A stretch of DNA of 64,000 nt from assembly GCA_965203525.1 (NCBI GenBank), contig OZ241898.1, positions 3,224,001 to 3,288,000 of the forward strand, in the 5' to 3' direction. The position numbers and the translations under genes are program-made. Every line of letters starts with the position of its first letter. Position 1 is the first letter of the stretch. The notes beneath the pieces are model-generated. The model was not told the DNA's origin. It worked only from the letters and a program-made list of their open reading frames with translations, and did not search any database. Of this stretch, positions 50,829 through 59,580 are shown piece after piece. The stretch comes from WTFV01 sp965203525. GTDB lineage: Bacteria; Acidobacteriota; Vicinamibacteria; Vicinamibacterales; UBA8438.

Positions 50829-52267
50829 CCCGCGGCGGCCGGCGGCCCCGGCCGGCGGGCGCCGCCGGGGCGCGGAGGAACGGCCGGCCGGCCGCGGCGG
50901 CCGCGGCGGCGCTGTGCATCGCCGCCGCCGGAGCGTGCGGCGGCGAACCGCGCAGCGTGGTGGAAGGCGACCTGGCCTTCGTCGGCGTCAACGTCGTGCC
51001 GCTGGACACCGAGCGGGTCCTCGAGCGCCGGACGGTGGTGATCGACGGCGGGCGGATCGCGTCCATCGACCCGAGCGGCCGCGTGGAGCCGGCCGCGGGG
51101 ATGGAGGTCGTCGAGGCGGAGGGGCACTACCTGCTGCCGGGCCTGACCGAGATGCACGGCCACCTGCCGGACCCGCGCATGAGCGACGAGGACATCCGCA
51201 ACCTGCTGTTCCTGTACCTCGCCAACGGGGTGACGACGGTGCGCGGCATGCAGGGCGATCCGTCGCAGTTCGACCTGCGCGCCGCCATCGAGCGCGGGCG
51301 GCTGCTCGGCCCGCGCCTGTACCTGGCCAGCGTGTCGATGAGCGGCGCGCGGGTGACGACGCCGGAGGAAGCGGAGCGGCTCGCCCGCCGCTACAAGGCG
51401 GACGGCTACGACCTGATCAAGACCCACGAGGGGCTGGCCCCGGACGTCTTCGAGGCGCTGGCGGCCACCGCGGCCGAGGTGGGGATTCCGTTCGGCGGGC
51501 ACGTCTCCGACTTCGTCGGATTGCGGCGGGCGCTCGCGCTCGGCCAGGCGTCCGTCGATCACCTGGACAACTACGTCGAGGCGCTCGTTCCCGAGGACAC
51601 CCGTCCGGCCGGGGAGCGGGGGCTGGCCGCGGTCGGGGCGCTCATCGACCAGGCGGACGAGTCGCGGATCCCGGAGCTGGTGCGGGCGACGGTCGACGCC
51701 GGCGCGTGGGTCGTGCCGACGATGGTCCTCTGGGAGACCGCGTTCTACCACGACCGCGGCTCGGTGGAGGTGCTGCCGGAGCGGCCCGAGGTGCGCTACA
51801 TGCCGCCGGAGACGGTCGACCGCTGGCGGCAGGCGGTCGATACGCGGCTGGGGGCGACCGACGCCGGGACCAACCGGCGCGTGGCGGCGCTGCGCCGGCG
51901 CATCCTCGCGGCGCTGCACGCCGGCGGGGCCAACATCGCGCTGGGGACCGACTCGCCGCAGATCTTCAGCGTGCCCGGCTTCGCGATGCACCACGAGATG
52001 GCGCTCTACGTCGAGGTGGGGATGACCCCCTACGAGGTGCTGGAGATCGGCGCCCGCCGGCCGGCCGAGTACTTCGGGGCGGCGGACGAGTTCGGGACGG
52101 TGGCGGTCGGGCGGCGCGCCGACCTGATCCTGCTGGCCGCGAATCCTCTCGACGACGTCGCGAACCTGCGCGGGCCGGCCGGCGTCCTGGTCGGCGGCCG
52201 GTGGCTGCCGGCGGCGGAGATCGAGGAACGGCTGGCGCGGATCGCCCGCTTCTACGGCAACGAATAG
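50825..52267 (+). CDS. Lipoprotein amidohydrolase (imidazolonepropionase-like family)
   Basis: 480 residues starting at a GTG that overlaps the MaoC stop. A basic N-terminus and hydrophobic segment end in IAAAGACGG, a lipobox whose Cys would carry lipid. The amidohydrolase domain then shows GHYLLPGLTEMHGHLPDP (HxH metal site), YDLIKTHEG (bridging Lys), GGHVSDF and VDHLDNYVE (later His residues), and ALGTDSPQ (final Asp). The C-terminus has the usual GTVAVGRRADLILLAANP. Substrate unknown; a cyclic amide or ester hydrolase at the periplasmic membrane face is likely. It is translationally coupled to the CoA cluster but need not share its pathway. Confidence 0.83.
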   Translation: MTRGGRRPRPAGAAGARRNGRPAAAAAAALCIAAAGACGGEPRSVVEGDLAFVGVNVVPLDTERVLERRTVVIDGGRIASIDPSGRVEPAAGMEVVEAEGHYLLPGLTEMHGHLPDPRMSDEDIRNLLFLYLANGVTTVRGMQGDPSQFDLRAAIERGRLLGPRLYLASVSMSGARVTTPEEAERLARRYKADGYDLIKTHEGLAPDVFEALAATAAEVGIPFGGHVSDFVGLRRALALGQASVDHLDNYVEALVPEDTRPAGERGLAAVGALIDQADESRIPELVRATVDAGAWVVPTMVLWETAFYHDRGSVEVLPERPEVRYMPPETVDRWRQAVDTRLGATDAGTNRRVAALRRRILAALHAGGANIALGTDSPQIFSVPGFAMHHEMALYVEVGMTPYEVLEIGARRPAEYFGAADEFGTVAVGRRADLILLAANPLDDVANLRGPAGVLVGGRWLPAAEIEERLARIARFYGNE

Positions 52268-52280
52268 AGACTGCAACGCG

Positions 52281-53654
52281 ATGACCGCCATTTCCCGTTT
52301 CGCCGAGTTCGTCTCGTCGGCCGCGGCGCCCGCCGCCGCCCGCGCCGCGGCGCGCGACGCGGTGCAGGACACCATAGGCGTCGCCCTGGCCGGCGCCGGG
52401 GAGCCGGCCGCCCGCATCGTGCGGCGGGTGGCGCAGGCGGACGGCGGGCCGGGCGCGTGCAGCGTGCTCGGAACCGCGCTGACCGCCGGCCCCGCGTGGG
52501 CCGCGCTCGCCAACGGCACCGCCGCCCACGCGCTCGACTTCGACGACATGTGCTGGGTGTCGCTGGCGCATCCGAGCGCGCCGCTGGTCGCCGCCGGCCT
52601 GGCCGCGGGCGAGGCGTCCGGCGCGTCCGGCCGGCGGCTGCTGGAAGCCTACGTCGTCGGGTTCGAGGTGGAGGCGGCCCTCGGCGCCGTGATGAACCCG
52701 GCCCACTACGAGCAGGGCTGGCACTGCACCTCGACCATCGGCGCCATCGGCGCGGCGGCGGCGGCGGCCCGCGTCATGGGACTCGACGCCGGGACGACGG
52801 GCCGGGCGCTGTCGATCGCCGCGTCCGAGGCGTGCGGCCTGAAGGAGAACTTCGGGACGATGGTCAAGCCGCTGCAGGGCGGGCTGGCGGCGCGCAACGG
52901 CGTCCTGGCGGGGCTGCTGGCGCGCGAGGGGTTCACCGCGTCGGAGCGGGCCATCGACGGGCCGCAGGGGTTCCTGGTCGCCATGCGGAGCGCCGGCCGG
53001 GACCCGTCGGAGGCGATCGACCGGCTCGGGCGGCGCTGGGAAATCGTCGAGGGGGGCATCACCGTGAAGCTGTACCCGTCATGCGCCGCGACGCACCCGA
53101 CCATCGACACGCTGATCGACCTGCGGCGCGAGCACGGCGTCGACCCGGTGGAGGTCGAGGCGGTGGAGGTCGACGTCGATCCGGTGACCCCGACGGTGCT
53201 GATCCACGCCCGGCCGGCCACCGGGCTCGAAGGCAAGTTCAGTCTCCACTACTGCGCCGCCGCCGCGCTGGCGTTCGGCCGGGTCGGGATCGACACGTTC
53301 GAGCCGGCCGCGATGCGGTCCCCGGCGGTTGCGCGCCTCGTGCCGCGGGTCGCGATGCGCGCGGACGACCGGCTCGGCCGCGAGGCCCCGCCGCTCACCG
53401 AGGCGCGGGTGACGGTGCGCCTCGCCGGCGGGCGGACGCTGGAGCGCTTCGCCCGGGGCGCGCGCGGACATCCCGCCCGCCCGGCGGGGCCGGAGGAGCG
53501 GGACGGCAAGTTCACCGCCTGCGCGCGCCGCGCCGTGCCGGCCGCGGCGGCCGCGGCGGCGCTCGACTTCCTGCGGGCGCTCGACGGCGCGGCGGCGGTG
53601 CGGGATCTCGCCGGCCGGCTGGCGGTGGACGCGGCCGAGCCGCAACCGGTCTGA
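52281..53654 (+). CDS. MmgE/PrpD family protein
   Basis: 457 residues, normal length. The family includes 2-methylcitrate dehydratase and cis-aconitate decarboxylase, which makes itaconate. Blocks seen: ANGTAAHALDFDDMCW near the start, HPSAPLVAAGLAAGE, GWHCTSTIGAIGAAAAAAR, KPLQGGLAARNGVLAGLLAR and KLYPSCAATHPTIDTL. Spacing to the neighbours is 13 and 4 bases, so it is part of one operon. The family is broad and the reaction cannot be fixed; the flanking CitE and MaoC genes suggest a C5 acid. Confidence 0.88.
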   Translation: MTAISRFAEFVSSAAAPAAARAAARDAVQDTIGVALAGAGEPAARIVRRVAQADGGPGACSVLGTALTAGPAWAALANGTAAHALDFDDMCWVSLAHPSAPLVAAGLAAGEASGASGRRLLEAYVVGFEVEAALGAVMNPAHYEQGWHCTSTIGAIGAAAAAARVMGLDAGTTGRALSIAASEACGLKENFGTMVKPLQGGLAARNGVLAGLLAREGFTASERAIDGPQGFLVAMRSAGRDPSEAIDRLGRRWEIVEGGITVKLYPSCAATHPTIDTLIDLRREHGVDPVEVEAVEVDVDPVTPTVLIHARPATGLEGKFSLHYCAAAALAFGRVGIDTFEPAAMRSPAVARLVPRVAMRADDRLGREAPPLTEARVTVRLAGGRTLERFARGARGHPARPAGPEERDGKFTACARRAVPAAAAAAALDFLRALDGAAAVRDLAGRLAVDAAEPQPV

Positions 53655-53658
53655 GACG

Positions 53659-54519
53659 ATGTTCCGCGTGCGCCGCGGTCTGCTGTTCGTTCCCGCGGTC
53701 CGTCCCGACCGCTACCCCAAGGCGCTGGCGACCGGCGTCGACGCGGTCTGCATCGACCTGGAGGACGGGGTCTCGTTCGCGGCGAAGGACGAAGCCCGCG
53801 ACGCCGCGCTGGCCCTGTTCGCCGGCCGCGAGCCGGCCCGCGCCGAGGTGAGCCTGCGCATCAACGACCCCCGGACCGACCTCGGCCGGCGCGATCTGGA
53901 CGCGATCCGGCGCGCCGGCATCCGTCCCGACGCGCTCATGCTGCCGAAGTGCGAGGAGCCGGACCAGATCCGCGGCGCGGCGGACGCGCTGGGCGGCGCC
54001 CTGCCGGACCTGCCCCTCATCGTGATGGTGGAGACGGCCCGCGGGGTGGCCGCCGCCGAGGCCCTCGCCACCGCGACGCCGGCGGTGTCGGCGGTCTTCT
54101 TCGGCGCGATAGACTTCGCCGCCGACGTCGGGTGCGAGGTCGGTTGGGACGCCGCCCTCCATGCCCGCTCGCGGGTGGTGCTCGCCGCCGCGATCGCCGG
54201 GGTCGCCGCCCTCGACTCGCCGTTCCCGGACGTCCCGGCCCTCGACGGCCTGGCCGCCGAGAGCCGCCGCGCGCGCGGACTCGGCTTCACCGGCAAGGCC
54301 GCCATCCACCCGACGCAGGTGCCGGTGATCCAGGCGGCGTTCTCGCCGGGAGCGGACGAGGTGGCCTGGGCGCGGCGCATCGTCGACGCCTACGACCGCA
54401 ACCGGGGCGGGGTGCTGCTGGTCGACGGAAAGCTGATCGAGCGGCCGGTCGTCGCGGCGGCGAAGCGCACGCTGGCGGTCGCGGCGGCGGTCGCCGCCGG
54501 CGGCGGATCAGGCGGCTGA
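53659..54519 (+). CDS. CoA ester lyase, CitE/HpcH family
   Basis: 286 residues, TIM-barrel lyase. CIDLEDGVSFAAKDEAR near residue 35 and LRINDPRT are the nucleotide and substrate contacts; VMVETARG holds the metal-binding Glu and GAIDFAAD the metal-binding Asp; GFTGKAAIHPTQV is the CoA-binding tail. Members split malyl-, citramalyl- or similar CoA esters. With the CaiB, MaoC and PrpD genes this fits cleavage of citramalyl-CoA to acetyl-CoA and pyruvate. The last 12 bases overlap the convergent radical SAM gene. Confidence 0.9.
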   Translation: MFRVRRGLLFVPAVRPDRYPKALATGVDAVCIDLEDGVSFAAKDEARDAALALFAGREPARAEVSLRINDPRTDLGRRDLDAIRRAGIRPDALMLPKCEEPDQIRGAADALGGALPDLPLIVMVETARGVAAAEALATATPAVSAVFFGAIDFAADVGCEVGWDAALHARSRVVLAAAIAGVAALDSPFPDVPALDGLAAESRRARGLGFTGKAAIHPTQVPVIQAAFSPGADEVAWARRIVDAYDRNRGGVLLVDGKLIERPVVAAAKRTLAVAAAVAAGGGSGG

Positions 54520-55926
54520 CGCAGCCCGGCGGCCGCCGGTGCGCCGCACCTTGCGCATCGCGTCCAGGCGGTCGCGGGCCAGGGCGTTCTGGATGAGAGG
54601 CAGGTAGAAGGCGCCGTCGCCCTCGATGGCGATCAGGTCGTCGTCGACCGTCGCCCACTCCCGTTCGACCAGCGCGTCCCACACCGGACGGTGCTCCTCC
54701 ACCGCGTCCCGCCCGACCAGCGCCAGATGGCGCCGGCGATCGACTTCCAGGCTCTGCAGCTCCTGGAACAGCAGGTGCAGCCGGAGGTCGGCCTCCGCGT
54801 AGCGGAAGCCCCGCAGCACCGGAAACCGGCCTGCGTCGAGGTCGCGGAAGTAGTCGTCCACGCGGGTCCGGTTCATGTAGGCCCAGCCCGGGTCCCGCGG
54901 CGTGCCGAAGAAGAACGAGATGCCGGCGAACCCCCATCCCCAGGCGTCGTAGCCGACGAGCTGCCCGTCGTCCTCGCGGAACGGCTGGCGGAACAGCTCT
55001 TCGTACAGGTAGCCGCTCGGCAGCGGGCCGGCGCGCTGGAAGTCGTACGGCGTCACCTGCGTGAAACCTTCCGCTTCGAGATAGTCCCGGCCGACCCGGT
55101 ACATCTCCAGGTTCTGCTCGGTCGAGGGCAGCTCGCCGCGCCGGTTGCGCGAGAAGTCGGTGCGGCCGGCGACGTTGAGCTCGTAGTGCGTGACGTGCGT
55201 GACGCCCGCCTCGACCAGCGCCCGCAGATCGCGCAGCATGTGGTCGACCGTCTGGTTCGGCCAGCCGAAGATCAGGTCGACGCTCACCGGCAGGCCGAGC
55301 GTCCGGCACGAATCGAGCGTGCGGAAGACCTGCGCGGCGGTCTGCCTGCGCCCGCTCGCCTTGATCAGCTCGTCGTCGAGCTGCTGCGCGCCCATGCTGA
55401 TGCGGTTGATGCCGCACGCCTGCATGGCCGCCAGCTTCTCGTGGCTGAACGTCTGGGGAATGCCCTCCAGCGTCACCTCGACGCCGCGCGGCACGTCGAA
55501 GACGCCGCGGACGATGTCCATCAGCGTGGCGTACTGGTCGGCCTTGTAGAGGTTCGAGGTGCCGCCCCCGAAGTAGATGCTCGCCAGCTCGGCGCCTTCG
55601 AGGTACGGCCGGAACATCTCTCCTTCGCGCGCCAGGTAGCCGAGGTAGGTGTCGAGCTGCCGCCGGCCGCGGTAGACCTCGGTCGGAAACAGGCAGAACC
55701 CGCAACGTTCCGGGTTCGTCGGCAGGCAGTACGGGGTGCCGACGTACAGGTTGATCCGCTTGCGGACGCGGCGGGACGCCTGCCGGCGGTTCCGCATGAC
55801 CGCCGGCACGGAGACGTCCCGGTCGGACCAGAAGACGGGCGACGGATGCCCGTGCAGCACCTTGTTGCTCTGCCGGCGGCGCCGGTGCGCGTCGATGTAG
55901 GCGCGTACCTCTCGTATGTCACGCAT
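54508..55926 (-). CDS. HemW/HemN-like radical SAM protein with an unusual cysteine spacing
   Basis: 472 residues. HemN-type radical SAM core: IYFGGGTSNLYKADQ (GGGT SAM motif), RISMGAQQLDDELIKASGR and SVDLIFGWPNQT align with HemW. The cluster motif is not CxxxCxxC: it reads C-LPTNPER-C-GF-C, seven residues between the first two cysteines, in the place YVGTPYC where HemW has YVHIPFC. A winged-helix C-terminal domain (LEVDRRRHLALVG and after) is present. It may be a haem chaperone relative or an enzyme on another lipid or tetrapyrrole; coproporphyrinogen oxidase activity should not be assumed. Confidence 0.75.
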   Translation of the reverse strand: MRDIREVRAYIDAHRRRRQSNKVLHGHPSPVFWSDRDVSVPAVMRNRRQASRRVRKRINLYVGTPYCLPTNPERCGFCLFPTEVYRGRRQLDTYLGYLAREGEMFRPYLEGAELASIYFGGGTSNLYKADQYATLMDIVRGVFDVPRGVEVTLEGIPQTFSHEKLAAMQACGINRISMGAQQLDDELIKASGRRQTAAQVFRTLDSCRTLGLPVSVDLIFGWPNQTVDHMLRDLRALVEAGVTHVTHYELNVAGRTDFSRNRRGELPSTEQNLEMYRVGRDYLEAEGFTQVTPYDFQRAGPLPSGYLYEELFRQPFREDDGQLVGYDAWGWGFAGISFFFGTPRDPGWAYMNRTRVDDYFRDLDAGRFPVLRGFRYAEADLRLHLLFQELQSLEVDRRRHLALVGRDAVEEHRPVWDALVEREWATVDDDLIAIEGDGAFYLPLIQNALARDRLDAMRKVRRTGGRRAASAA

Positions 55927-56093
55927 GGCGGACGCCCGTCGCAGGATCCGTCTGCCGGCGGCGCGAGGCCGCGTCACGACGCCGCGGGCCGGCGCCGTGC
56001 GTGCCCTGCCGTGGACCGAAACGCCGTGTCCCGCCGGGCGGCGCTGGGCTCCCCGTCCGGCGGACCTGCAAACGGGATCATTGTACCCCACCG

Positions 56094-56179
56094 CGTCGCG
56101 GAGGGAGGGCGCTCCCTCCGCGACGCCTCGTCGGCCGGGCGCCCCGCCCGTCCCGGTGCGGCGCGGGGGTTCGCCACGG
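56094..56179 (-). repeat. Dispersed intergenic repeat with hairpin, copy 1
   Basis: 56111-56179 matches 63495-63562 at all but about six positions. Both copies sit just after the stop of a minus-strand gene. This copy adds a perfect 13-base stem hairpin (cgtcgcggaggga, 6-base loop, complement; 56094-56125) that could end transcription of the peptidase gene. GTACAAT beyond it may be the promoter of the radical SAM gene. Confidence 0.75.
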
Positions 56180-56186
56180 CGGGACA

Positions 56187-58868
56187 CTAGCGAACGCGAG
56201 CGAGGACGCCGTGCAGGTAGTTGAACTCGATGCGGGTCGGCTCGGCGGGGATCGGGATCTCGACGTCGACCTGCGGCCGGTCGATCAGGATCCGGCGGAC
56301 GATCGGCTCGTGATCCCGGAACTCCAGGCGGACGGGCACCGCCGCCCGGAACCCCGGCGGCACTTCCTCCTGCCGTACCGTGCCGTGCAGCACGAACGGC
56401 TCGCGGGCGTCGCGGAGCGGCGAGACGTCGAGGTCCGGCCGGTACGTCGGCACGTCGACGCCGTAGACCCACTGATCGAAGAACCAGTCCATCGGCTCGC
56501 CGAAAGCCCTCGTCACCGCCGCCTCGAACGAGCGCGTGCTCGCGACGCCGCCCGCGTGGTCGCGCATGAAGCGGCGCATCAGGTCGCGGAAGCGCCGGTC
56601 GTCGCCGGTCTCGAGGTCCAGCAGCAGCATGCGGAGCATGTGCAGGACGAACGCGCCCTTCTCGTAGACCAGCAGGCGGTAGTCGAACGGCGTGTCGGTG
56701 GTCCGCAGGCGGAAGCCGGCGACCAGCGGCCCCGACTCGTTGCCGTCGCTCTCGCGGATCACGGCCGGCCGGAAACCGTAGCGCTTGAGTCCCAGGCCCT
56801 GGCCGACGCTGACTTCCCCGAGGGCGTCCAGGCGCCAGGCGTCGAGCATGTCGCGGAACTGGTCCTCTTCGCCGAGGCCGGCCAGCACGTAGAGCGCGGC
56901 CGCGTAGTGGGCGAACCCCTCCGGGATCCACTGGTCGCGGTACGATTCCCAGTCGGCCCCGGCGCCCCACCACTGGTGGGCGACCTCGTGCGCGCGGAAC
57001 AGCTCGGATTCGCCGGTGTGCAGCGCGCCGAAGACCTGGAAGGTCAGCAGGACGAGACCGGGGAACGCCTGTCCCCCGGTCGCCCGCGTCTCGGTCACCA
57101 GCAGCGAGTCGAACGGATACGGCCCGAAGTAGTCGATGTACGTCCGGAGCGATCCGACCAGGTCGTCGAGGGTCTTCCGGCGGTTGCCGGGCGCGAAGCC
57201 GAGGTGGTTGCGGTCCGCGTAGACGGCGATCGGGGGCAGGCCCTCGTGCGTGACTTCGTCCACCTCGAACCGGCCCATGTGGAACGACGTCGTGCCGCGG
57301 ACCGGCCGGTCCGTCGTCCAGCGCATGATGCGGGTGCCGTCCTCGACCCGTTCGTCCGCCAGCGCCCCCCCGCTCGCGACCCGCAGGCGCTCGGGTACCC
57401 GGAACGTCAGGTCGAAGCGCCGCTTCCGGTTGTCCGGGTGCCGCGGGATCCAGTGGACGGTGTCCTTCAGCAGGTAGCCGGAAGCGTCGCGCAGGCGCTC
57501 GACCAGCTCCGCCTCGTAGGCCAGCTCCAGCACGAACCGCTCGCCGGCGGCGACCGGACGCGGTAGCAGCACGATGAGCCACGGATCGTGCAGGTCCTCG
57601 TCGAAGCGCCGGTCGTGCGTCTCCTGCACGTAGTGGATCCGCTCGCCGGCGACGGGGGCCGGTTCGTCGGGGCCGGGCGGTTCGTCCGCCTCGTCCGGGC
57701 CGCGGCCCGCCACGAGCTCCGGCGGCGCGCGACCGGGGTCGAAGAGCGCCACGCTCGCCACGTCGTCGACGTCCGGCGGCGGACCGGCGCGCCAGCGGAC
57801 GTCGGTGACGTCGGCGAACGGCGAGATGCGCAGCCGCAGCCCGGCCAGCGGGACCAGCGGCTCCACCACCAGCGCGACGCTCGCCGCCGCGTCGCCGTTG
57901 CCCTCGACGGCCAGGTCGACGTCGGTGCGCGACACCCGCACGCGCGGGCGCCAGCCCTCCTCGTCCGGCACTAGGAGGCGGGGCGACAGGCCGTAGTCGC
58001 GGAAGCTCCACTCGCCGCCGTCCCGTTCGGCGTCCGGATCGACCGGCCCCGCGGTCTCCGGATCGCGGGGGAAGCGGCCGACCGTCGCTTCGACCGTCTC
58101 GGCCTCGAACTCGTCGAGCGCATGGAAGCCCATCCAGACGTCGGTCAGCTTCCGGCGGCGGTCGAACGTCCCGATCGCGACCTCCTCCAGGTCGCGGGGC
58201 TCGATCTCGATCGAGAACCAGTCGTGCTCGCGGCCGTCCAGCTCGGCGAAGAAATAAGGGCGGTCGGCGGGTCCGGCCAGTCCCGCCTCCGCGCGCCACA
58301 GGTCCAGCGCCACGCGGGCGTCCGGGTTCCGGAGGCGGTCTTCGAGGAGCGCCTCGCGCCGGTCCGCGAGCAGGTCGGCCGCCCGCTCGCGCTGGCGCCG
58401 CGCCCTGCGCCCCCCGCCGGCGGAGGGCGGATCGGTCACCAGCGCCCGCAGCCGTTCGTCGAGGTCGCCGGTGAACCAGAAGACGAAACGCTCGAACTCC
58501 TCCTCCAGGAAGTCCTCGTCGATCAGCTTCCGGAGCTGCTGGTGCTCCACGCCGTCCGGCGGCCAGGCGCGCACGGTTCCGCGCCCGAGGTACACCGCCA
58601 CCGGCGCGCGCCCGCCGACCGGCGGAACCAGGTAGAGGTCGCCGCGTTGCAGCTCGAACTCGAACCGGTCGATCCGCAGCCGGCCGTCGCGGACGTGGCC
58701 GGCCGGCTCCGGATCCGCCCCGCGCAGCTCCTCGTACAGCGGCGGGGGACCAAGGCCCGGTTCGTCGTCGGCGGCGAACGCGGCGGCGCCGGCCAGCAGG
58801 AAACCGGCGGCCAGCGCCGCGGCGCTGCCGCGCGCGAACCGCGCGGTGTCGGAAGGGCGTCGGCGCAC
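56187..58868 (-). CDS. Exported M1-like (gluzincin) peptidase
   Basis: 893 residues from a GTG at 58868, which gives a compact signal peptide (FARGSAAALAAGFLLAGAAAFA); a TTG at 58919 would add 17 residues. The first 400 residues are a family-specific beta-rich region. The catalytic domain has HEVAHQWWG (HEXXH zinc site) and, 18 residues later, the third ligand Glu in WIPEGFAHYAA; YFGPYPFDSLLVTE precedes it and GGQAFPGLVLL replaces the GAMEN exopeptidase motif, so it may act differently from aminopeptidase N. Tyr for transition-state binding is probable in DTPFDYRLLVYEKG. Confidence 0.85.
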   Translation of the reverse strand: MRRRPSDTARFARGSAAALAAGFLLAGAAAFAADDEPGLGPPPLYEELRGADPEPAGHVRDGRLRIDRFEFELQRGDLYLVPPVGGRAPVAVYLGRGTVRAWPPDGVEHQQLRKLIDEDFLEEEFERFVFWFTGDLDERLRALVTDPPSAGGGRRARRQRERAADLLADRREALLEDRLRNPDARVALDLWRAEAGLAGPADRPYFFAELDGREHDWFSIEIEPRDLEEVAIGTFDRRRKLTDVWMGFHALDEFEAETVEATVGRFPRDPETAGPVDPDAERDGGEWSFRDYGLSPRLLVPDEEGWRPRVRVSRTDVDLAVEGNGDAAASVALVVEPLVPLAGLRLRISPFADVTDVRWRAGPPPDVDDVASVALFDPGRAPPELVAGRGPDEADEPPGPDEPAPVAGERIHYVQETHDRRFDEDLHDPWLIVLLPRPVAAGERFVLELAYEAELVERLRDASGYLLKDTVHWIPRHPDNRKRRFDLTFRVPERLRVASGGALADERVEDGTRIMRWTTDRPVRGTTSFHMGRFEVDEVTHEGLPPIAVYADRNHLGFAPGNRRKTLDDLVGSLRTYIDYFGPYPFDSLLVTETRATGGQAFPGLVLLTFQVFGALHTGESELFRAHEVAHQWWGAGADWESYRDQWIPEGFAHYAAALYVLAGLGEEDQFRDMLDAWRLDALGEVSVGQGLGLKRYGFRPAVIRESDGNESGPLVAGFRLRTTDTPFDYRLLVYEKGAFVLHMLRMLLLDLETGDDRRFRDLMRRFMRDHAGGVASTRSFEAAVTRAFGEPMDWFFDQWVYGVDVPTYRPDLDVSPLRDAREPFVLHGTVRQEEVPPGFRAAVPVRLEFRDHEPIVRRILIDRPQVDVEIPIPAEPTRIEFNYLHGVLARVR

Positions 58869-58935
58869 GCCCGCATCATGCCCGTTTTGGCGGCCGGGGT
58901 AAAGCCGAAGCCGCCGCAACCGCGCGGCGTGGCGA

Positions 58936-59580
58936 TCAGGGATTGACGGTCACCAGGCGTTGGACGAACCGGACCAGCGGCGCGAATGCCGGATGATCGA
59001 AGTTCCATGCGCCCTGTCGTGCAGCTTCGCCAACGCGGGCGACCGGGTCGCGGCAGCTCGCGAGCCAGGCGTGCGCGAACGACTTGTCCCGGTTCGTGGA
59101 ATGCAAGGCACGTTCTTGTTCCAGGCAGGCAAGGTACCCTTCGACGCAGCCGCCGGCCGCCGTTCCGGCTACGGACCGAATGCACAGTGTTTCCAGAGCG
59201 CCCGGCGTCCCGCCGTCCGGGGCGATGAAGATGCCGACGCCGGGAGGTCCATCCGAAACCCCGGCGTGCTCGTCCGGAGCTTGAAGGCCCACGCTGGCCA
59301 TGGCGTCACGGGCGCTGCGCCAGGCGGCGTGAGCGTCGGCGTCCGCATCGCGCATGACGCCGATGGCGCGCAAAGGCAGCCGTTCCGCCGCCATCGTCAC
59401 CGCGCGCAACCGCTCCCTGAATCGAGTCCTGCCTCCGACCGGGATGACCTGCACGGCCGCCGCGGCCGCGCCATCGAAGTGATGGCCCATCAGAGCCACC
59501 ACGAAGTTCACTTCGTCCGCGCCTTCCACAAGCAGCACGCGCTCGCGTTCGACGCGCATCGCGCCAGGGAGGCCGCTCAT
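58936..59580 (-). CDS. TOPRIM-domain protein (DUF3226-like), partner of the upstream ATPase
   Basis: 214 residues. TOPRIM pattern: RVLLVEGADEVNFV with the catalytic Glu, and GVMRDADADAHAAW with the DxD acidic pair. The later segment GVGIFIAPDGGTPGALETLC is the DUF3226 signature. Its ATG overlaps the stop of the ATPase gene as ATGA. TOPRIM nucleases paired with SMC/ABC-type ATPases form several antiphage systems (OLD, PARIS, AbiL types). This pair is not clearly one of the named systems. Likely a nucleic-acid-cutting effector controlled by the ATPase. Confidence 0.8.
   Translation of the reverse strand: MSGLPGAMRVERERVLLVEGADEVNFVVALMGHHFDGAAAAAVQVIPVGGRTRFRERLRAVTMAAERLPLRAIGVMRDADADAHAAWRSARDAMASVGLQAPDEHAGVSDGPPGVGIFIAPDGGTPGALETLCIRSVAGTAAGGCVEGYLACLEQERALHSTNRDKSFAHAWLASCRDPVARVGEAARQGAWNFDHPAFAPLVRFVQRLVTVNP

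Noticed and set aside
54508..55926. Assignment as coproporphyrinogen III oxidase (HemN)
   Set aside because: The cysteine motif and missing HemN-specific N-terminal tail do not support it; called only HemW-like.
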